This document shows, piece by piece, positions 43,536 through 52,523 of a stretch of DNA of 64,000 nucleotides. Under the pieces are notes generated by a model. It was not told where the DNA came from. It did no database searches and was given only the letters and a program-made list of their open reading frames with translations. Position numbers and translations under genes: made by a program. Source of the DNA: Exilibacterium tricleocarpae (GTDB lineage Bacteria > Pseudomonadota > Gammaproteobacteria > Pseudomonadales > Cellvibrionaceae); contig NZ_ML660089.1 of NCBI RefSeq assembly GCF_007004655.1, positions 310,001 to 374,000 of the forward strand, written 5' to 3'. The stretch's first letter is position 1, and every line of letters starts with the position of its first letter.

Positions 43536-43611
43536 TCCGCCTTAGCTCAGTTGGTAGAGCAAATGACTGTTAATCATTGGGTCGCTGGTTCGAGCCCAGC
43601 AGGCGGAGCCA
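43536..43611 (+). tRNA. tRNA-Asn (anticodon GUU)
   Basis: A 76-nt cloverleaf with acceptor TCCGCCT/AGGCGGA, discriminator G and encoded CCA. The anticodon stem is AATGA/TCATT with loop CTGTTAA, so anticodon GTT reads AAC/AAU (Asn). D and T arms (GCTGG-TTCGAGC-CCAGC) are intact. Confidence 0.96.
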
Positions 43612-43628
43612 TATTAAGGTAGTTAAAG

Positions 43629-43658
43629 AGAGCTTATCCCCCGGGATAGGCTCTTTTT
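43629..43658 (+). terminator. Rho-independent terminator after tRNA-Asn
   Basis: AGAGCTTATCCC pairs with GGGATAGGCTCT across a CC loop (one internal mismatch), followed by a T-run. It lies 18 bases after the tRNA. Confidence 0.9.
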
Positions 43659-43852
43659 GTATGGGCTCAATTTTCGCTATGTCAGATTGGGACCCTGGTG
43701 TTGACCTGGGTCATTTTCCGGTTCATTACCGGCGTCGGCCGAGCGGATTTGTGCCTCTGCACTGGAAAATAAACCCCGCCCAGTGTTTAATGTGTAAAAT
43801 CATGTAAGCCCTTGATGTACAAGGAGGATTCTGGTACGTTTGCGCCTCCGAC

Positions 43853-43948
43853 GGTCCCTGTATAACGACGGGCATAAAGCCCATGTGACAGGGACCATTT
43901 TTAGGATGGGTGACAAGGCTGGTCTGCCAGGATTGCCGGATTGTCACC
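43853..43948 (+). other. structured leader candidate upstream of rpsA
   Basis: Two nested or adjacent inverted repeats lie 140-240 bases before the rpsA start: GGTCCCTGT/ACAGGGACC (43853-43861 and 43888-43896, with an inner GGGC/GCCC) and GGTGACAA/TTGTCACC (43909-43916 and 43941-43948). The first is followed by ATTTTTAGG. No coding frame is convincing here. Since E. coli rpsA is autoregulated through a structured leader, a regulatory RNA is plausible but not shown. Confidence 0.45.
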
Positions 43949-44088
43949 CCAAGTAAAATCGGCCCACACATCTGGCGGTGTGGTAGAGCAGTTCGACGAT
44001 GTTGGCGATTCCCTGTAGCCCGATTACGGGTTAGACCACAGGTGGACGCGGCTGGATGGTTCTGTGCTGTATATTGATGGGTAATCTA

Positions 44089-45774
44089 ATGAGCGAAAGC
44101 TTTGCTGAACTATTTGAAGAAAGTTTAAAGACCGTTGATATGGTCCCCGGTTCCATAGTGACCGGTGTTGTGATTGATATTGATAAAGACTGGGTGACTG
44201 TACACGCCGGTCTCAAGTCTGAAGGTGTTATTCCTGCTGCACAGTTTTACAACGATATGGGCGAGATCACGCTCAATGTCGGTGATGAAGTTCAGGTTGC
44301 GCTGGAGACTGTTGAAGATGGCTTTGGTGAGACTCGCCTCTCGCGTGAAAAAGCCAAGCGCGCAGAAGCCTGGAAAGTACTTGAAGCGGCCCACACCGCC
44401 GATGAAGTGGTTAAAGGCGTAATTAACGGTAAGGTTAAAGGTGGCTTTACGGTCGATGTTTCCAGCATCCGCGCCTTCCTACCGGGTTCCCTGGTCGATG
44501 TTCGCCCCGTGCGCGAAACGACTCATCTCGAAGGGAAAGAGCTGGAATTTAAAGTTATCAAGCTGGACCAGAAGCGCAACAATGTTGTCGTGTCTCGCCG
44601 CGCTGTTTTGGAGCAGGCCAACTCTGCCGAGCGCGAAGAATTGCTGGCCAGTTTGCAGGAGGGTATGGCGGTCAAGGGTATCGTCAAGAACCTGACCGAC
44701 TACGGTGCCTTTGTTGACCTGGGTGGTGTTGACGGTCTGCTGCATATCACCGATATGGCTTGGAAGCGTATTAAGCACCCGAGTGAGATTGTCAATGTCG
44801 GCGATGAAATTGACGTTAAAGTGTTGAAGTTTGATCGCGAGCGCAACCGCGTCTCCCTCGGCCTCAAGCAGTTGGGTGAGGACCCCTGGGTGTCTATTAC
44901 CCAGCGTTATCCGGAAGGTGCCCGCATCAAAGCCAAGATTACCAATCTCACGGACTACGGTTGTTTCGCCGAGTTGGAAGAGGGTGTCGAAGGTTTGGTG
45001 CACGTCTCTGAAATGGACTGGACCAACAAAAATATCCATCCGTCCAAGGTTGTGCAGGTTGGTGATGAGCTTGAAGTCATGGTCTTGGATATTGACGAAG
45101 AGCGGCGTCGAATTTCCCTGGGTATCAAGCAGTGTCAGGAAAATCCGTGGGATGCGTTCGGCCGACAGTTTGCCAAAGGCGACAAGATTTCCGGCAAGAT
45201 CAAGTCGATTACAGACTTTGGTATTTTCATTGGTTTGGATGGTGGTATCGATGGTTTGGTGCACCTGTCCGATATTTCCTGGCAAGAAGCTGGTGAAGAG
45301 GCCGTGCGCAAATACAAGAAGGGCGATGAGCTGGAGACCGTTATTTTGGCCATCGATCCGGAACGTGAGCGTATCTCGCTGGGTATCAAGCAGTTGGAGG
45401 AAGACCCCTTCTCCAGTTATGTAGCCGCCAACGACAAGGGCACTGTGATTAAGGGCACTGTGAAAGAGGTGGATGCAAAAGCTGCTATTATTACTTTGGC
45501 GGAAGATGTAGAAGCGACCCTGAAGGCCTCAGAGATCAGCCGCGATAAAGTTGAAGATGCACGTAACGTGTTGAAAGAAGGCGACGAAGTGGAAGCCAAG
45601 ATTATCAGCATTGATCGCAAGAATCGCGCCATTAACCTCTCCATCAAGTCGAAAGACACTGATGAGGAGAAGGCGGCGATTAAAGAGCATTCGGCCAAGC
45701 AGGCTGAGCAGGCTCAACCGGCGACCATTGGTGATTTGATCAAGGCGCAGATGCAGAGTCGGGACAAGCAGTAG
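44089..45774 (+). CDS. rpsA: 30S ribosomal protein S1
   Basis: S1 unfolds mRNA at the ribosome and is needed to start translation of most messages. From the ATG at 44089 the protein has 561 residues, the usual length, starting [20 protein letters not shown]; an in-frame ATG at 44056 is rejected. Six S1 domains are seen, e.g. [40 protein letters not shown] and [20 protein letters not shown]. No strong ribosome site precedes the start, as in E. coli, where S1 controls its own synthesis. It precedes ihfB. Confidence 0.97.
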   Translation: MSESFAELFEESLKTVDMVPGSIVTGVVIDIDKDWVTVHAGLKSEGVIPAAQFYNDMGEITLNVGDEVQVALETVEDGFGETRLSREKAKRAEAWKVLEAAHTADEVVKGVINGKVKGGFTVDVSSIRAFLPGSLVDVRPVRETTHLEGKELEFKVIKLDQKRNNVVVSRRAVLEQANSAEREELLASLQEGMAVKGIVKNLTDYGAFVDLGGVDGLLHITDMAWKRIKHPSEIVNVGDEIDVKVLKFDRERNRVSLGLKQLGEDPWVSITQRYPEGARIKAKITNLTDYGCFAELEEGVEGLVHVSEMDWTNKNIHPSKVVQVGDELEVMVLDIDEERRRISLGIKQCQENPWDAFGRQFAKGDKISGKIKSITDFGIFIGLDGGIDGLVHLSDISWQEAGEEAVRKYKKGDELETVILAIDPERERISLGIKQLEEDPFSSYVAANDKGTVIKGTVKEVDAKAAIITLAEDVEATLKASEISRDKVEDARNVLKEGDEVEAKIISIDRKNRAINLSIKSKDTDEEKAAIKEHSAKQAEQAQPATIGDLIKAQMQSRDKQ

Positions 45775-45780
45775 GGCGGA

Positions 45781-45803
45781 GGGGCGGCGTGAGTCGCCCC
45801 TTT
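45781..45803 (+). terminator. probable rpsA terminator
   Basis: GGGGCG and CGCCCC with an extended GC/GT inner stem and a GTGA loop, followed by a weak T-run, six bases after the rpsA stop. The T-run is short, so termination may be partial. Confidence 0.5.
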
Positions 45804-45880
45804 CCATACTTCCACAACATTAGGGAAGCTCGTTGCCGTTACTAACCACAATAACTCTTATGCAACACTAGGGAAAGATT

Positions 45881-46171
45881 ATGACCAAATCTGAATTAAT
45901 CGAACACCTTGCTGAGCACCAGGATCAATTGTCCGGGAAAGATGTGGAACTGGCGGTGAAGTTGATGTTGGAGCATATGTCCCAGGTGCTTGCCGCTGGT
46001 GAGAGGATTGAGATTCGGGGGTTTGGGAGTTTTTCGCTGCATTATCGGTCGCCGCGGATTGGACGGAATCCGAAGACTGGGGATTCTGTGGAGTTGGCTG
46101 GGAAGTATGTGCCGCATTTTAAGCCTGGGAAGGAGATGCGGGATCGGGTTAATGAGAGTTTGGGCCACTAG
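45881..46171 (+). CDS. ihfB: integration host factor beta subunit IhfB
   Basis: IhfB pairs with IhfA to bend DNA at specific sites and supports sigma-54 promoters, recombination and replication. The 96-residue protein shows the HU/IHF fold with [37 protein letters not shown] and the DNA-intercalating arm [20 protein letters not shown]. It follows rpsA, as in most gammaproteobacteria. The AT-rich polysaccharide cluster starts after it, the same place where Pseudomonas has its O-antigen locus. Confidence 0.96.
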   Translation: MTKSELIEHLAEHQDQLSGKDVELAVKLMLEHMSQVLAAGERIEIRGFGSFSLHYRSPRIGRNPKTGDSVELAGKYVPHFKPGKEMRDRVNESLGH

Positions 46172-46219
46172 CATCTTTATCTATATTATTTAAATCTTTT
46201 GAGCTTAGAAAGTTTAGTT

Positions 46220-46348
46220 TTGGCTAACAAGAAAGTCTACCCACATCATTGTGGTGCGTGCTTTATTGACCCCGATGCAATTCATGCAGTCATTGAGCTT
46301 GGATTCGATTATTTGTCTGCGGGAGATAAATTCGAGAAAAGTATCTAA
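46220..46348 (+). CDS. short open frame, possible gene remnant
   Basis: A frame from TTG 46220 to TAA 46346-46348 gives 42 residues, LANKKVYPHHCGACFIDPDA at the start. I do not recognise it and it has no good ribosome site. It may be a remnant of a lost gene in the ihfB-wbpB gap; the rest of this gap has no other gene I can support. Confidence 0.25.
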   Translation: MANKKVYPHHCGACFIDPDAIHAVIELGFDYLSAGDKFEKSI

Positions 46349-46579
46349 CTTTGGGTTGTGACGCTAGGATAAAGCGGGTTGCGGCTTTACCAGAGTGGTA
46401 CGGTTATCCAATAAAAGTGTTAGGAGAATTACAGAGCCAGTTGATATAGCTGGTCCATGGACATAAGTAGCTTGTTTGTTAAGCTGGAGTTATTACTTGT
46501 GTATAAAGACTATTTTGCTGGAATTAGGTTTGTCAGTTAATGGAGTTTTTGTGGACTTTAAGTCTCTTCTCATTTAAAG

Positions 46580-46591
46580 CGCGGTAGGCTT
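46580..46591 (+). promoter_or_regulatory. candidate ops element for RfaH
   Basis: CGCGGTAGGCTT shares seven of the eight core bases of ops (GGCGGTAG) plus one later T, and lies about 70 bases upstream of wbpB, the first gene of the cluster. RfaH recruited at ops prevents early termination in long O-antigen operons. The match is short and may be chance. Confidence 0.35.
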
Positions 46592-46661
46592 TCCGATTAC
46601 CCTAGATTTAGAAATAATCTCATGCACATCAATGTCTACTTGAGGAAAATAAACTAGTGTT

Positions 46662-47615
46662 ATGAAGAACTTTGCGTTAGTCGGCGCTGCTGGTTATATA
46701 GCCCCACGTCACATGAGAGCAATTAAAGAAACGAAAAACAAATTGGTGGCGGCTTTAGATCCTAGTGACTCTGTTGGGATAATAGATAGTTTCTCCCCCG
46801 ACGCTAAATTTTTTACAGAATATGAGAGATTTGATAGACATATTGATAAGCTGAGGAGAAGTAATCATGAGCATAAGGTTGATTATATATCAATTTGTTC
46901 GCCCAATTATTTGCATGACTCGCATGTCAGGTTTGCTTTAAGGTCCGATTGTGACGCAATTTGCGAAAAGCCTCTTGTGCTTAATCCGTGGAATATAGAT
47001 GGTTTGTTGGATGTTGAGCGGGATAGTGGTCGAAAGGTAAATACCATCCTCCAACTACGATTGCATCCAGAGATTATTGCGTTACATGAGAAGGTAAAAA
47101 AAGATACTTCTAACAAAAAATGCGAAGTGGATTTGACCTACATTACCTCTCGCGGGAGCTGGTATATGCAGTCGTGGAAGGGAGATGTGAAGAAATCTGG
47201 CGGTATTGCAACAAATATAGGTGTACATTTTTACGATATGCTTCACTATTTATTTGGTGCGCTGCAAGAAAACGTCGTGCACTGTCACGCCGATAACAAA
47301 TCGGCGGGATATCTCGAGTATGAGAACGCTCGAGTTCGGTGGTTCTTGTCATGTGATTTTGATGATATTCCAACCCCTATAAAAAAAGCAGCGCAGCGAA
47401 CTTTTCGTTCGATTGTTGTCGATGGTAAGGAGATTGAGTTTTCTGAGGGCTTTGCGGATTTACATACTCGCAGTTACCAAGAGATTCTGGTGGGGGGAGG
47501 TTTTGGTCTAGAGGAAAATCGGGTCGCAATTGAGACAGTAGCTGATATTCGTACAGCTGAGGTTAGAGGCTTGGTGGGGGACTACCACCCATTTCTAAAA
47601 AAGGTGTCTATATGA
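46662..47615 (+). CDS. wbpB: WbpB, UDP-GlcNAcA 3-dehydrogenase (Gfo/Idh/MocA family)
   Basis: WbpB oxidises UDP-N-acetylglucosaminuronic acid at C3, the second step to UDP-ManNAc(3NAc)A. The 317-residue protein has the NAD-binding start [20 protein letters not shown], the conserved [15 protein letters not shown], and the substrate region [20 protein letters not shown] with the HFYDML core of this group. Its stop overlaps the wbpD ATG (ATGA). The base composition is much more AT-rich than upstream genes. Confidence 0.92.
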   Translation: MKNFALVGAAGYIAPRHMRAIKETKNKLVAALDPSDSVGIIDSFSPDAKFFTEYERFDRHIDKLRRSNHEHKVDYISICSPNYLHDSHVRFALRSDCDAICEKPLVLNPWNIDGLLDVERDSGRKVNTILQLRLHPEIIALHEKVKKDTSNKKCEVDLTYITSRGSWYMQSWKGDVKKSGGIATNIGVHFYDMLHYLFGALQENVVHCHADNKSAGYLEYENARVRWFLSCDFDDIPTPIKKAAQRTFRSIVVDGKEIEFSEGFADLHTRSYQEILVGGGFGLEENRVAIETVADIRTAEVRGLVGDYHPFLKKVSI

Positions 47616-48187
47616 CATACGAGGTACATGACAGCGCAGTCATTGATGACGGTGCTCAGATCGGTGAAGGTTCGCGAATCTGGCACTTTGTGCACGTATG
47701 TAGTGGTGCTAGAGTTGGTGCCGGTGTTTCACTTGGTCAGAATGTGTTCGTGGGTAATGACGTTGTGATCGGTGATCTATGTAAGATTCAAAATAATGTA
47801 TCGGTATATGATAGTGTGATTTTGGAAGATGGGGTGTTTTGTGGTCCGAGTATGGTGTTTACTAATGTTTATAATCCTCGTACGGCCATAAATCGTAAGA
47901 ACGAATATAGGCGCACTTTGGTCAGGCGCGGTGCCACTTTGGGTGCTAACTGTACCATCGTGTGTGGTGTGACCATAGGGGCACATGCCTTCGTCGGTGC
48001 TGGTGCTGTTGTTACAAAAGATATACCTGATTACGCTCTGGTTGCTGGCGTTCCTGCTAAGCAAATTGGATGGATGAGTGAATATGGAGAGCAGTTAGAC
48101 TTACCATTGGAAGGAAATGCGGAGACAGTTTGCCCACATAAGAACTGTGTCTATAAGTTACGTGGTAGTGTGATTTCAAAGAACTAG
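47612..48187 (+). CDS. wbpD: WbpD, UDP-2-acetamido-3-amino-glucuronate N-acetyltransferase
   Basis: WbpD adds an acetyl group to the 3-amino group of the sugar. The 191-residue protein is a left-handed beta-helix with hexapeptide repeats ([60 protein letters not shown]) and [20 protein letters not shown] at the end. It overlaps wbpB by four bases and precedes wbpE, as expected for a coupled pathway. Confidence 0.92.
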   Translation: MTYEVHDSAVIDDGAQIGEGSRIWHFVHVCSGARVGAGVSLGQNVFVGNDVVIGDLCKIQNNVSVYDSVILEDGVFCGPSMVFTNVYNPRTAINRKNEYRRTLVRRGATLGANCTIVCGVTIGAHAFVGAGAVVTKDIPDYALVAGVPAKQIGWMSEYGEQLDLPLEGNAETVCPHKNCVYKLRGSVISKN

Positions 48188-48242
48188 TTTATGACTCTCT
48201 TAGCTAAAGTTTTAAATACCTGGTCGTTTAAGAAGTGTTTGT

Positions 48243-49361
48243 ATGCAATTTATTGATTTAAATGCACAGTATCGCCAGATCGAGAAAGAAATCAACCGAA
48301 GAATTAAAGGCGTCTTAGAACATGGACAGTATATTCTTGGCCCGGAGGTGTCTGAGCTAGAAGCCTCTCTCGCTAGCTTTGTTGGTGTTAGGAATTGTAT
48401 TGCTGTTTCTAGCGGAACAGATGCATTACTTATATCACTGATGGCTTTAGGCGTTGGTCATGACGACGAAGTTATTGTTCCAGCCTTTACATATATCGCC
48501 CCGGCAGAGATAGTAGCGCTTCTTGGCGCTAAACCCATATATGTAGATGTTGATAAAAAAACTTATAACCTTGATCCGCAACTATTGGAAGCAGCGATTA
48601 CCGAGAATACTAAAGCAGTAATACCAGTGAGTTTATATGGGCAATGCGCTGATTTTGATGAAATTAATCAAATCGCTGAAAAGTATAAGTTACCTGTCAT
48701 CGAGGATGGTGCACAGAGCTTTGGTGCGTTATACAAGGGCCGAAGATCCTGTGGGTTAACAACGGTTGGAACTACTAGCTTTTTTCCGTCGAAACCACTG
48801 GGAGGTTATGGAGACGGAGGAGCGGTTTTCACAAACGATGATGAGCTTGCGACAGTCATGCGTCAAATTAGCAAGCACGGACAAGATTATCGTTATCACC
48901 ACGTTAGAGTGGGTGTTAATGGTCGCATTGATACACTTCAGGCGGCTGTTTTATTGGCGAAGCTTGTGATATTTCCGCAAGAACTTGAGCTTCGAGGCGA
49001 GCTCGGTGCCAAGTATACGAAGTTATTCAATGATATTTGTCCTGAAGTAAAAACTCCTTTTATTAACGAATGGAATAGTTGTGTGTACGCGCAGTACACG
49101 ATCGTGTTGGAGCATCGCGATTGTGTTGTAAACCACTTGAAGCAGGCAGGTATCCCAACAGCAATTCATTACCCTATGTCACTGAATAAGCAGCCTGCCA
49201 TAAGTGATGACGCTGCTTTTGTACCGGTAAGTGAAAGGTTAGCTAAACATGTGCTTAGTATACCCATGCATCCAAACCTGTCAGAAGAGGAGCAACTAAT
49301 TGTTGTAGAGGAATTAAATAGAGCATGCACTAAAGCGAAAATAAAGACCTTTGGGACGTAA
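48243..49361 (+). CDS. wbpE: WbpE, PLP-dependent UDP-3-keto-sugar aminotransferase
   Basis: WbpE puts the 3-amino group on the keto sugar made by WbpB, using glutamate. The 372-residue protein belongs to the DegT/DnrJ/EryC1 family, with start MQFIDLNAQYRQIEKEINRR, PLP site with Lys in TTSFFPSKPLGGYGDGG, and AVSSGTDALLISLMALGVGH. It closes the wbpB-wbpD-wbpE unit; the order wbpB-D-E matches Pseudomonas except that wbpC is absent. Confidence 0.92.
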   Translation: MQFIDLNAQYRQIEKEINRRIKGVLEHGQYILGPEVSELEASLASFVGVRNCIAVSSGTDALLISLMALGVGHDDEVIVPAFTYIAPAEIVALLGAKPIYVDVDKKTYNLDPQLLEAAITENTKAVIPVSLYGQCADFDEINQIAEKYKLPVIEDGAQSFGALYKGRRSCGLTTVGTTSFFPSKPLGGYGDGGAVFTNDDELATVMRQISKHGQDYRYHHVRVGVNGRIDTLQAAVLLAKLVIFPQELELRGELGAKYTKLFNDICPEVKTPFINEWNSCVYAQYTIVLEHRDCVVNHLKQAGIPTAIHYPMSLNKQPAISDDAAFVPVSERLAKHVLSIPMHPNLSEEEQLIVVEELNRACTKAKIKTFGT

Positions 49362-49561
49362 AAAAGGCCTTGAGTGGTGAATTTTTTCTCCATAGCACAA
49401 TGAGCTATATAGGCTGATGCCAGAAGCGGACTTTGGTCTTCTGGCTTTAAACAGAGTGGGGTAACATTTTTCATTGCTCCATTTTGAATAGACCGAAGTG
49501 TGGTGAGACTTGGTATGGAAGTTATTAGCTTGTGTAAGAACAGAGTTGAAGTGGTTTAATT

Positions 49562-50690
49562 TGAATGTACACACCCTTAAGCGTGAAAATAGCGCTAGCG
49601 AGGTGTTTAATGACTGTACAAAAGAGACGCAAATATACCGATGAGTTAAAGCAGGATGCGGTGAGGCTAGTGATTGAACAGGGGTACAAGGTACTTGAGG
49701 CCACCAGAAATTTGGGGAGTCGGCGCTGGAAGGCCACCGGCACAACTGATAGTGGGTAGCCATCAAGCGCCGAGCCCATCAAAGAGCAGGCGCGAATCCG
49801 CGAGTTGGAGGCGCAGGTGAAACGCCTAGAAATGGGGCGGGAGATCTTAAAAAAGGCGGTTGTAGGCTCGACTTTATTCGGCAGGAGAGGAAGGCCTATC
49901 CCGTGACCTTGTTGTGCGTGCCATGAGCGTTAGCCGAAGTGGATTTAAAGGCTTTGGGGCGGGTGGCGATCGCGAGCTGAAAGCGACTAACAAAGACATT
50001 TTTGAACGTTCCCAGGACCTACGGTTCTTGACGTATGTCGAATGCCTTCAGGTCTTGGGCTTTAATATTGGGCGCCATCAGGCGAGAAACTTGATGCAGA
50101 CGTTGGGACTGCGGGTATTGCCGGCGAGGCGTTTTAGAGTAGCCACCCATAGTCGCTATAACTACCCTGTGGCACCTAATCGGCTCGACAGGCTGTTTTA
50201 CTTTATGGTCGAAAAATATCACTTGTCTGTGGGCCCAGGAAGGCTGGTTGTACTTGGTGGTGGTTATTGATCTGTTCTCGCGCAAAGTAGTGGGTTGGGT
50301 ATCGACAAGCGCTTGACGAAGGCGTTGGTGACCAATGAGTTGACGATGGCGGTGTGGCGCATACGGCCACCGAGAGACCTGCCGCAGCACTCTGATCGCG
50401 ATAGCCAGTACGCGAGCTATGCCCAGGCAGAGCTGAAAAAGCACGGCATGGTGTGTAGCATGAGTCGCAAGGGGAATTGTTGGGATAATGCCGTGGTCGA
50501 GCGCTTTTTTCGCAGCTTGAAAACGGAACGGACAAGTCATCGAGTGTATCAAGTGTGTGAAGTGGCACAACAGGACGTGATTGACTATATAGCAGTGTTT
50601 TACAACAGCCGACGACTTCATATCTACCTGGTCCATCAGAGCCCAAATGATTATGAGGCTGCCACTTTACCTAAAGCGGCTTAACTGGGT
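49562..50690 (+). pseudogene. decayed IS3-family element
   Basis: Pieces of an IS3-family transposase are spread over 1.1 kb in changing frames. An OrfA start (QKRRKYTDELKQDAVRLVIE, 49610 on) stops at 49757; an OrfA end (ARIRELEAQVKRLEMGREIL) follows in another frame. OrfB is broken into at least two frames: 49914-50270 (MSVSRSGFKGFG) and 50295-50684, which still has the DDE-domain words DSQYASYAQAELKKHGM and SRKGNCWDNAVVERFFRSLK. The first catalytic region is lost. It lies between wbpE and wbpI, so it is a scar within the cluster. Clear ends were not found. Confidence 0.85.
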
Positions 50691-50787
50691 GTCCATTTGG
50701 GCTTGATAACTACAAGTATTTACTTATGTCTCAAAAAGGCGTCGTCTAAAACTATATACATTGATTGGGTAATTTGAATTAACTGGT

Positions 50788-51873
50788 ATGAAACTAATCA
50801 CCATTTTAGGGGCACGACCTCAGTTCATTAAAGCGGCTACCGTATCCAAAGCTTTCGTTAATTTCGCTAATGAACAGAACATTTATATTGATGAGATAAT
50901 AGTTCATACAGGCCAGCACTACGACGGCAATATGTCCGATATCTTCTTTAAAGAATTAGGTATACCTAACCCCAAATATTTCCTAAGTGTAGGTTCTGGA
51001 ACACATGGCCAGCAAACAGCAGCTATGCTTATTAAAATTGAAGAAGTTCTTCAAAAAGAAAAGCCGCAATGCGTTCTTACCTATGGAGATACTAATTCTA
51101 CTTTGGCGGGAGCATTAGCAGCCTCAAAGATGAATATTCCATTGGTACATATTGAGTCAGGCTTACGGAGTTTTAATAGAAATATGCCTGAAGAGATAAA
51201 TAGGGTAATTACGGATCATGTTTCGTCGCTTCTGTTATGCCCTACTAAGACAGCTACAGTAAATCTCGAAAAAGAGGGAATAAAAGATGGAGTGCGAGAA
51301 GTTGGTGACGTGATGCAAGATGCGGTGTTAGAAGCGGCAAAAGGTTTCGATAACTCAGAGGTGTTAGTCAAACACAATCTCTGTTTTGAAGAATACTTTT
51401 TGTTAACTTTGCATCGTGCGGAAAATACTAAAAATGGAGAAAACATAACCTCAATTCTAAATGAGTTAGCAGAAATAGACACTAAAGTTTTATGGCCTAT
51501 TCATCCTCGGGCGCAAAGCGTAATCCAAAGTACCAATGTGAATGTTCCTAGCAGTGTTATCGTTACTAGCCCTCTGGGATATGGTGAGACTATTACACTC
51601 CTCAAAAACTCAAAGGCACTGATAACCGATTCGGGAGGAATGCAGAAAGAAGCGTATTGGTTAGGGCGCCCATGTGTAACATTAAGAGAAGAAACTGAAT
51701 GGGTAGAAACAGTCGATATGGGTTGGAATCAGTTGGTTGGGGCTAACCCTGTTATGATCCGTGAGGCGCTATGCAATATAAATGTGCCTGCTGAAAGGCC
51801 TGATGCGCTTGGTAAATGTGGAGCTAGTAGGAGGTGCGTAAAGGAAATTGTAAAGTTCATTTTTTCATTGTGA
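50788..51873 (+). CDS. wbpI: WbpI, UDP-GlcNAc(3NAc)A 2-epimerase
   Basis: WbpI inverts C2 of UDP-GlcNAc(3NAc)A to give UDP-ManNAc(3NAc)A. The 361-residue protein is of the non-hydrolysing UDP-GlcNAc 2-epimerase family: MKLITILGARPQFIKAATVS, TYGDTNSTLAGALAASKMNI, VHIESGLRSFNRNMPEEINR and the C-terminal DSGGMQKEAYWLGRPCVTLR. A plain WecB-type UDP-GlcNAc 2-epimerase is an alternative; the neighbouring wbpB-D-E genes favour WbpI. Confidence 0.88.
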   Translation: MKLITILGARPQFIKAATVSKAFVNFANEQNIYIDEIIVHTGQHYDGNMSDIFFKELGIPNPKYFLSVGSGTHGQQTAAMLIKIEEVLQKEKPQCVLTYGDTNSTLAGALAASKMNIPLVHIESGLRSFNRNMPEEINRVITDHVSSLLLCPTKTATVNLEKEGIKDGVREVGDVMQDAVLEAAKGFDNSEVLVKHNLCFEEYFLLTLHRAENTKNGENITSILNELAEIDTKVLWPIHPRAQSVIQSTNVNVPSSVIVTSPLGYGETITLLKNSKALITDSGGMQKEAYWLGRPCVTLREETEWVETVDMGWNQLVGANPVMIREALCNINVPAERPDALGKCGASRRCVKEIVKFIFSL

Positions 51874-51936
51874 TCCAAAACTTCTCCGAGGGAAGCTTTG
51901 AACTATGCATCTCTGTGACGTTAGGAGTATAGATAA

Positions 51937-52518
51937 ATGAAATTTTTTGTCTTACTGGTAAAGCGACTTTTTCGGCCCTCCAAACGAAATAACATTCGAT
52001 TGATAAATCACATAGTTCAAAAGTGGTTTGGTGTGAATTCAAAGTTTCCATTGAGCGTTCACTATACGACCACGTTAGCATCACCCAGTAATATTAAGTT
52101 TAAGGGCGGAGAGAAGTTTATTTCAAGTATGGAATCCAGCGGGGGGTGCTATTTTTCTGCGGTAAATGGGATCTATTTTGGACATAATGTATTATTTGCT
52201 CCTGGGGTCAGGATTATTAGCGGTAATCATTCAATGGACATTTCTAGAGCTGCAGTTAAAAGCGATCCTGTTAAGGTGGGGGATAATGTTTGGATCGGTA
52301 CGTCAGCTGTCATATTGTCTGGTGTTAGTGTCGGTGATAATGCGGTAGTTGGAGCGGGAGCAGTAGTTACTAAAAATGTTGGTGAGTATGAAATAGTTGC
52401 TGGAGTTCCAGCAGCTAAGATTGGCCAAATTTGTACTTGTGGCCTACAGATGCATGAATCAATCGGTCGATGGAGATGTTCTACATGCGATGTAGTAAAT
52501 GACTTTGAAAAAAAATAG
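51937..52518 (+). CDS. hexapeptide acyltransferase with C-terminal Cys cluster
   Basis: The 193-residue protein has a basic, hydrophobic N-terminus (1-50) and a left-handed beta-helix acyltransferase core ([60 protein letters not shown]) that probably O- or N-acetylates a polysaccharide sugar. Unusual for this family, the last 30 residues hold CTCGLQMHESIGRWRCSTC, a four-Cys pattern that could bind zinc. It lies between wbpI and the flippase. Confidence 0.8.
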   Translation: MKFFVLLVKRLFRPSKRNNIRLINHIVQKWFGVNSKFPLSVHYTTTLASPSNIKFKGGEKFISSMESSGGCYFSAVNGIYFGHNVLFAPGVRIISGNHSMDISRAAVKSDPVKVGDNVWIGTSAVILSGVSVGDNAVVGAGAVVTKNVGEYEIVAGVPAAKIGQICTCGLQMHESIGRWRCSTCDVVNDFEKK

Positions 52519-52523
52519 CTCAC

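Noticed and set aside
43577-43807. Open frame overlapping the tRNA-Asn 3' end
   Set aside because: It begins inside the tRNA gene and runs through the terminator.
44056-44088. Upstream ATG for rpsA at 44056
   Set aside because: It adds eleven residues not found in S1; [11 protein letters not shown] at 44089 is the conserved start.
50019-50646. Reverse-strand open frames in the IS3 scar
   Set aside because: They are antisense to recognisable transposase pieces and resemble no protein known to me.
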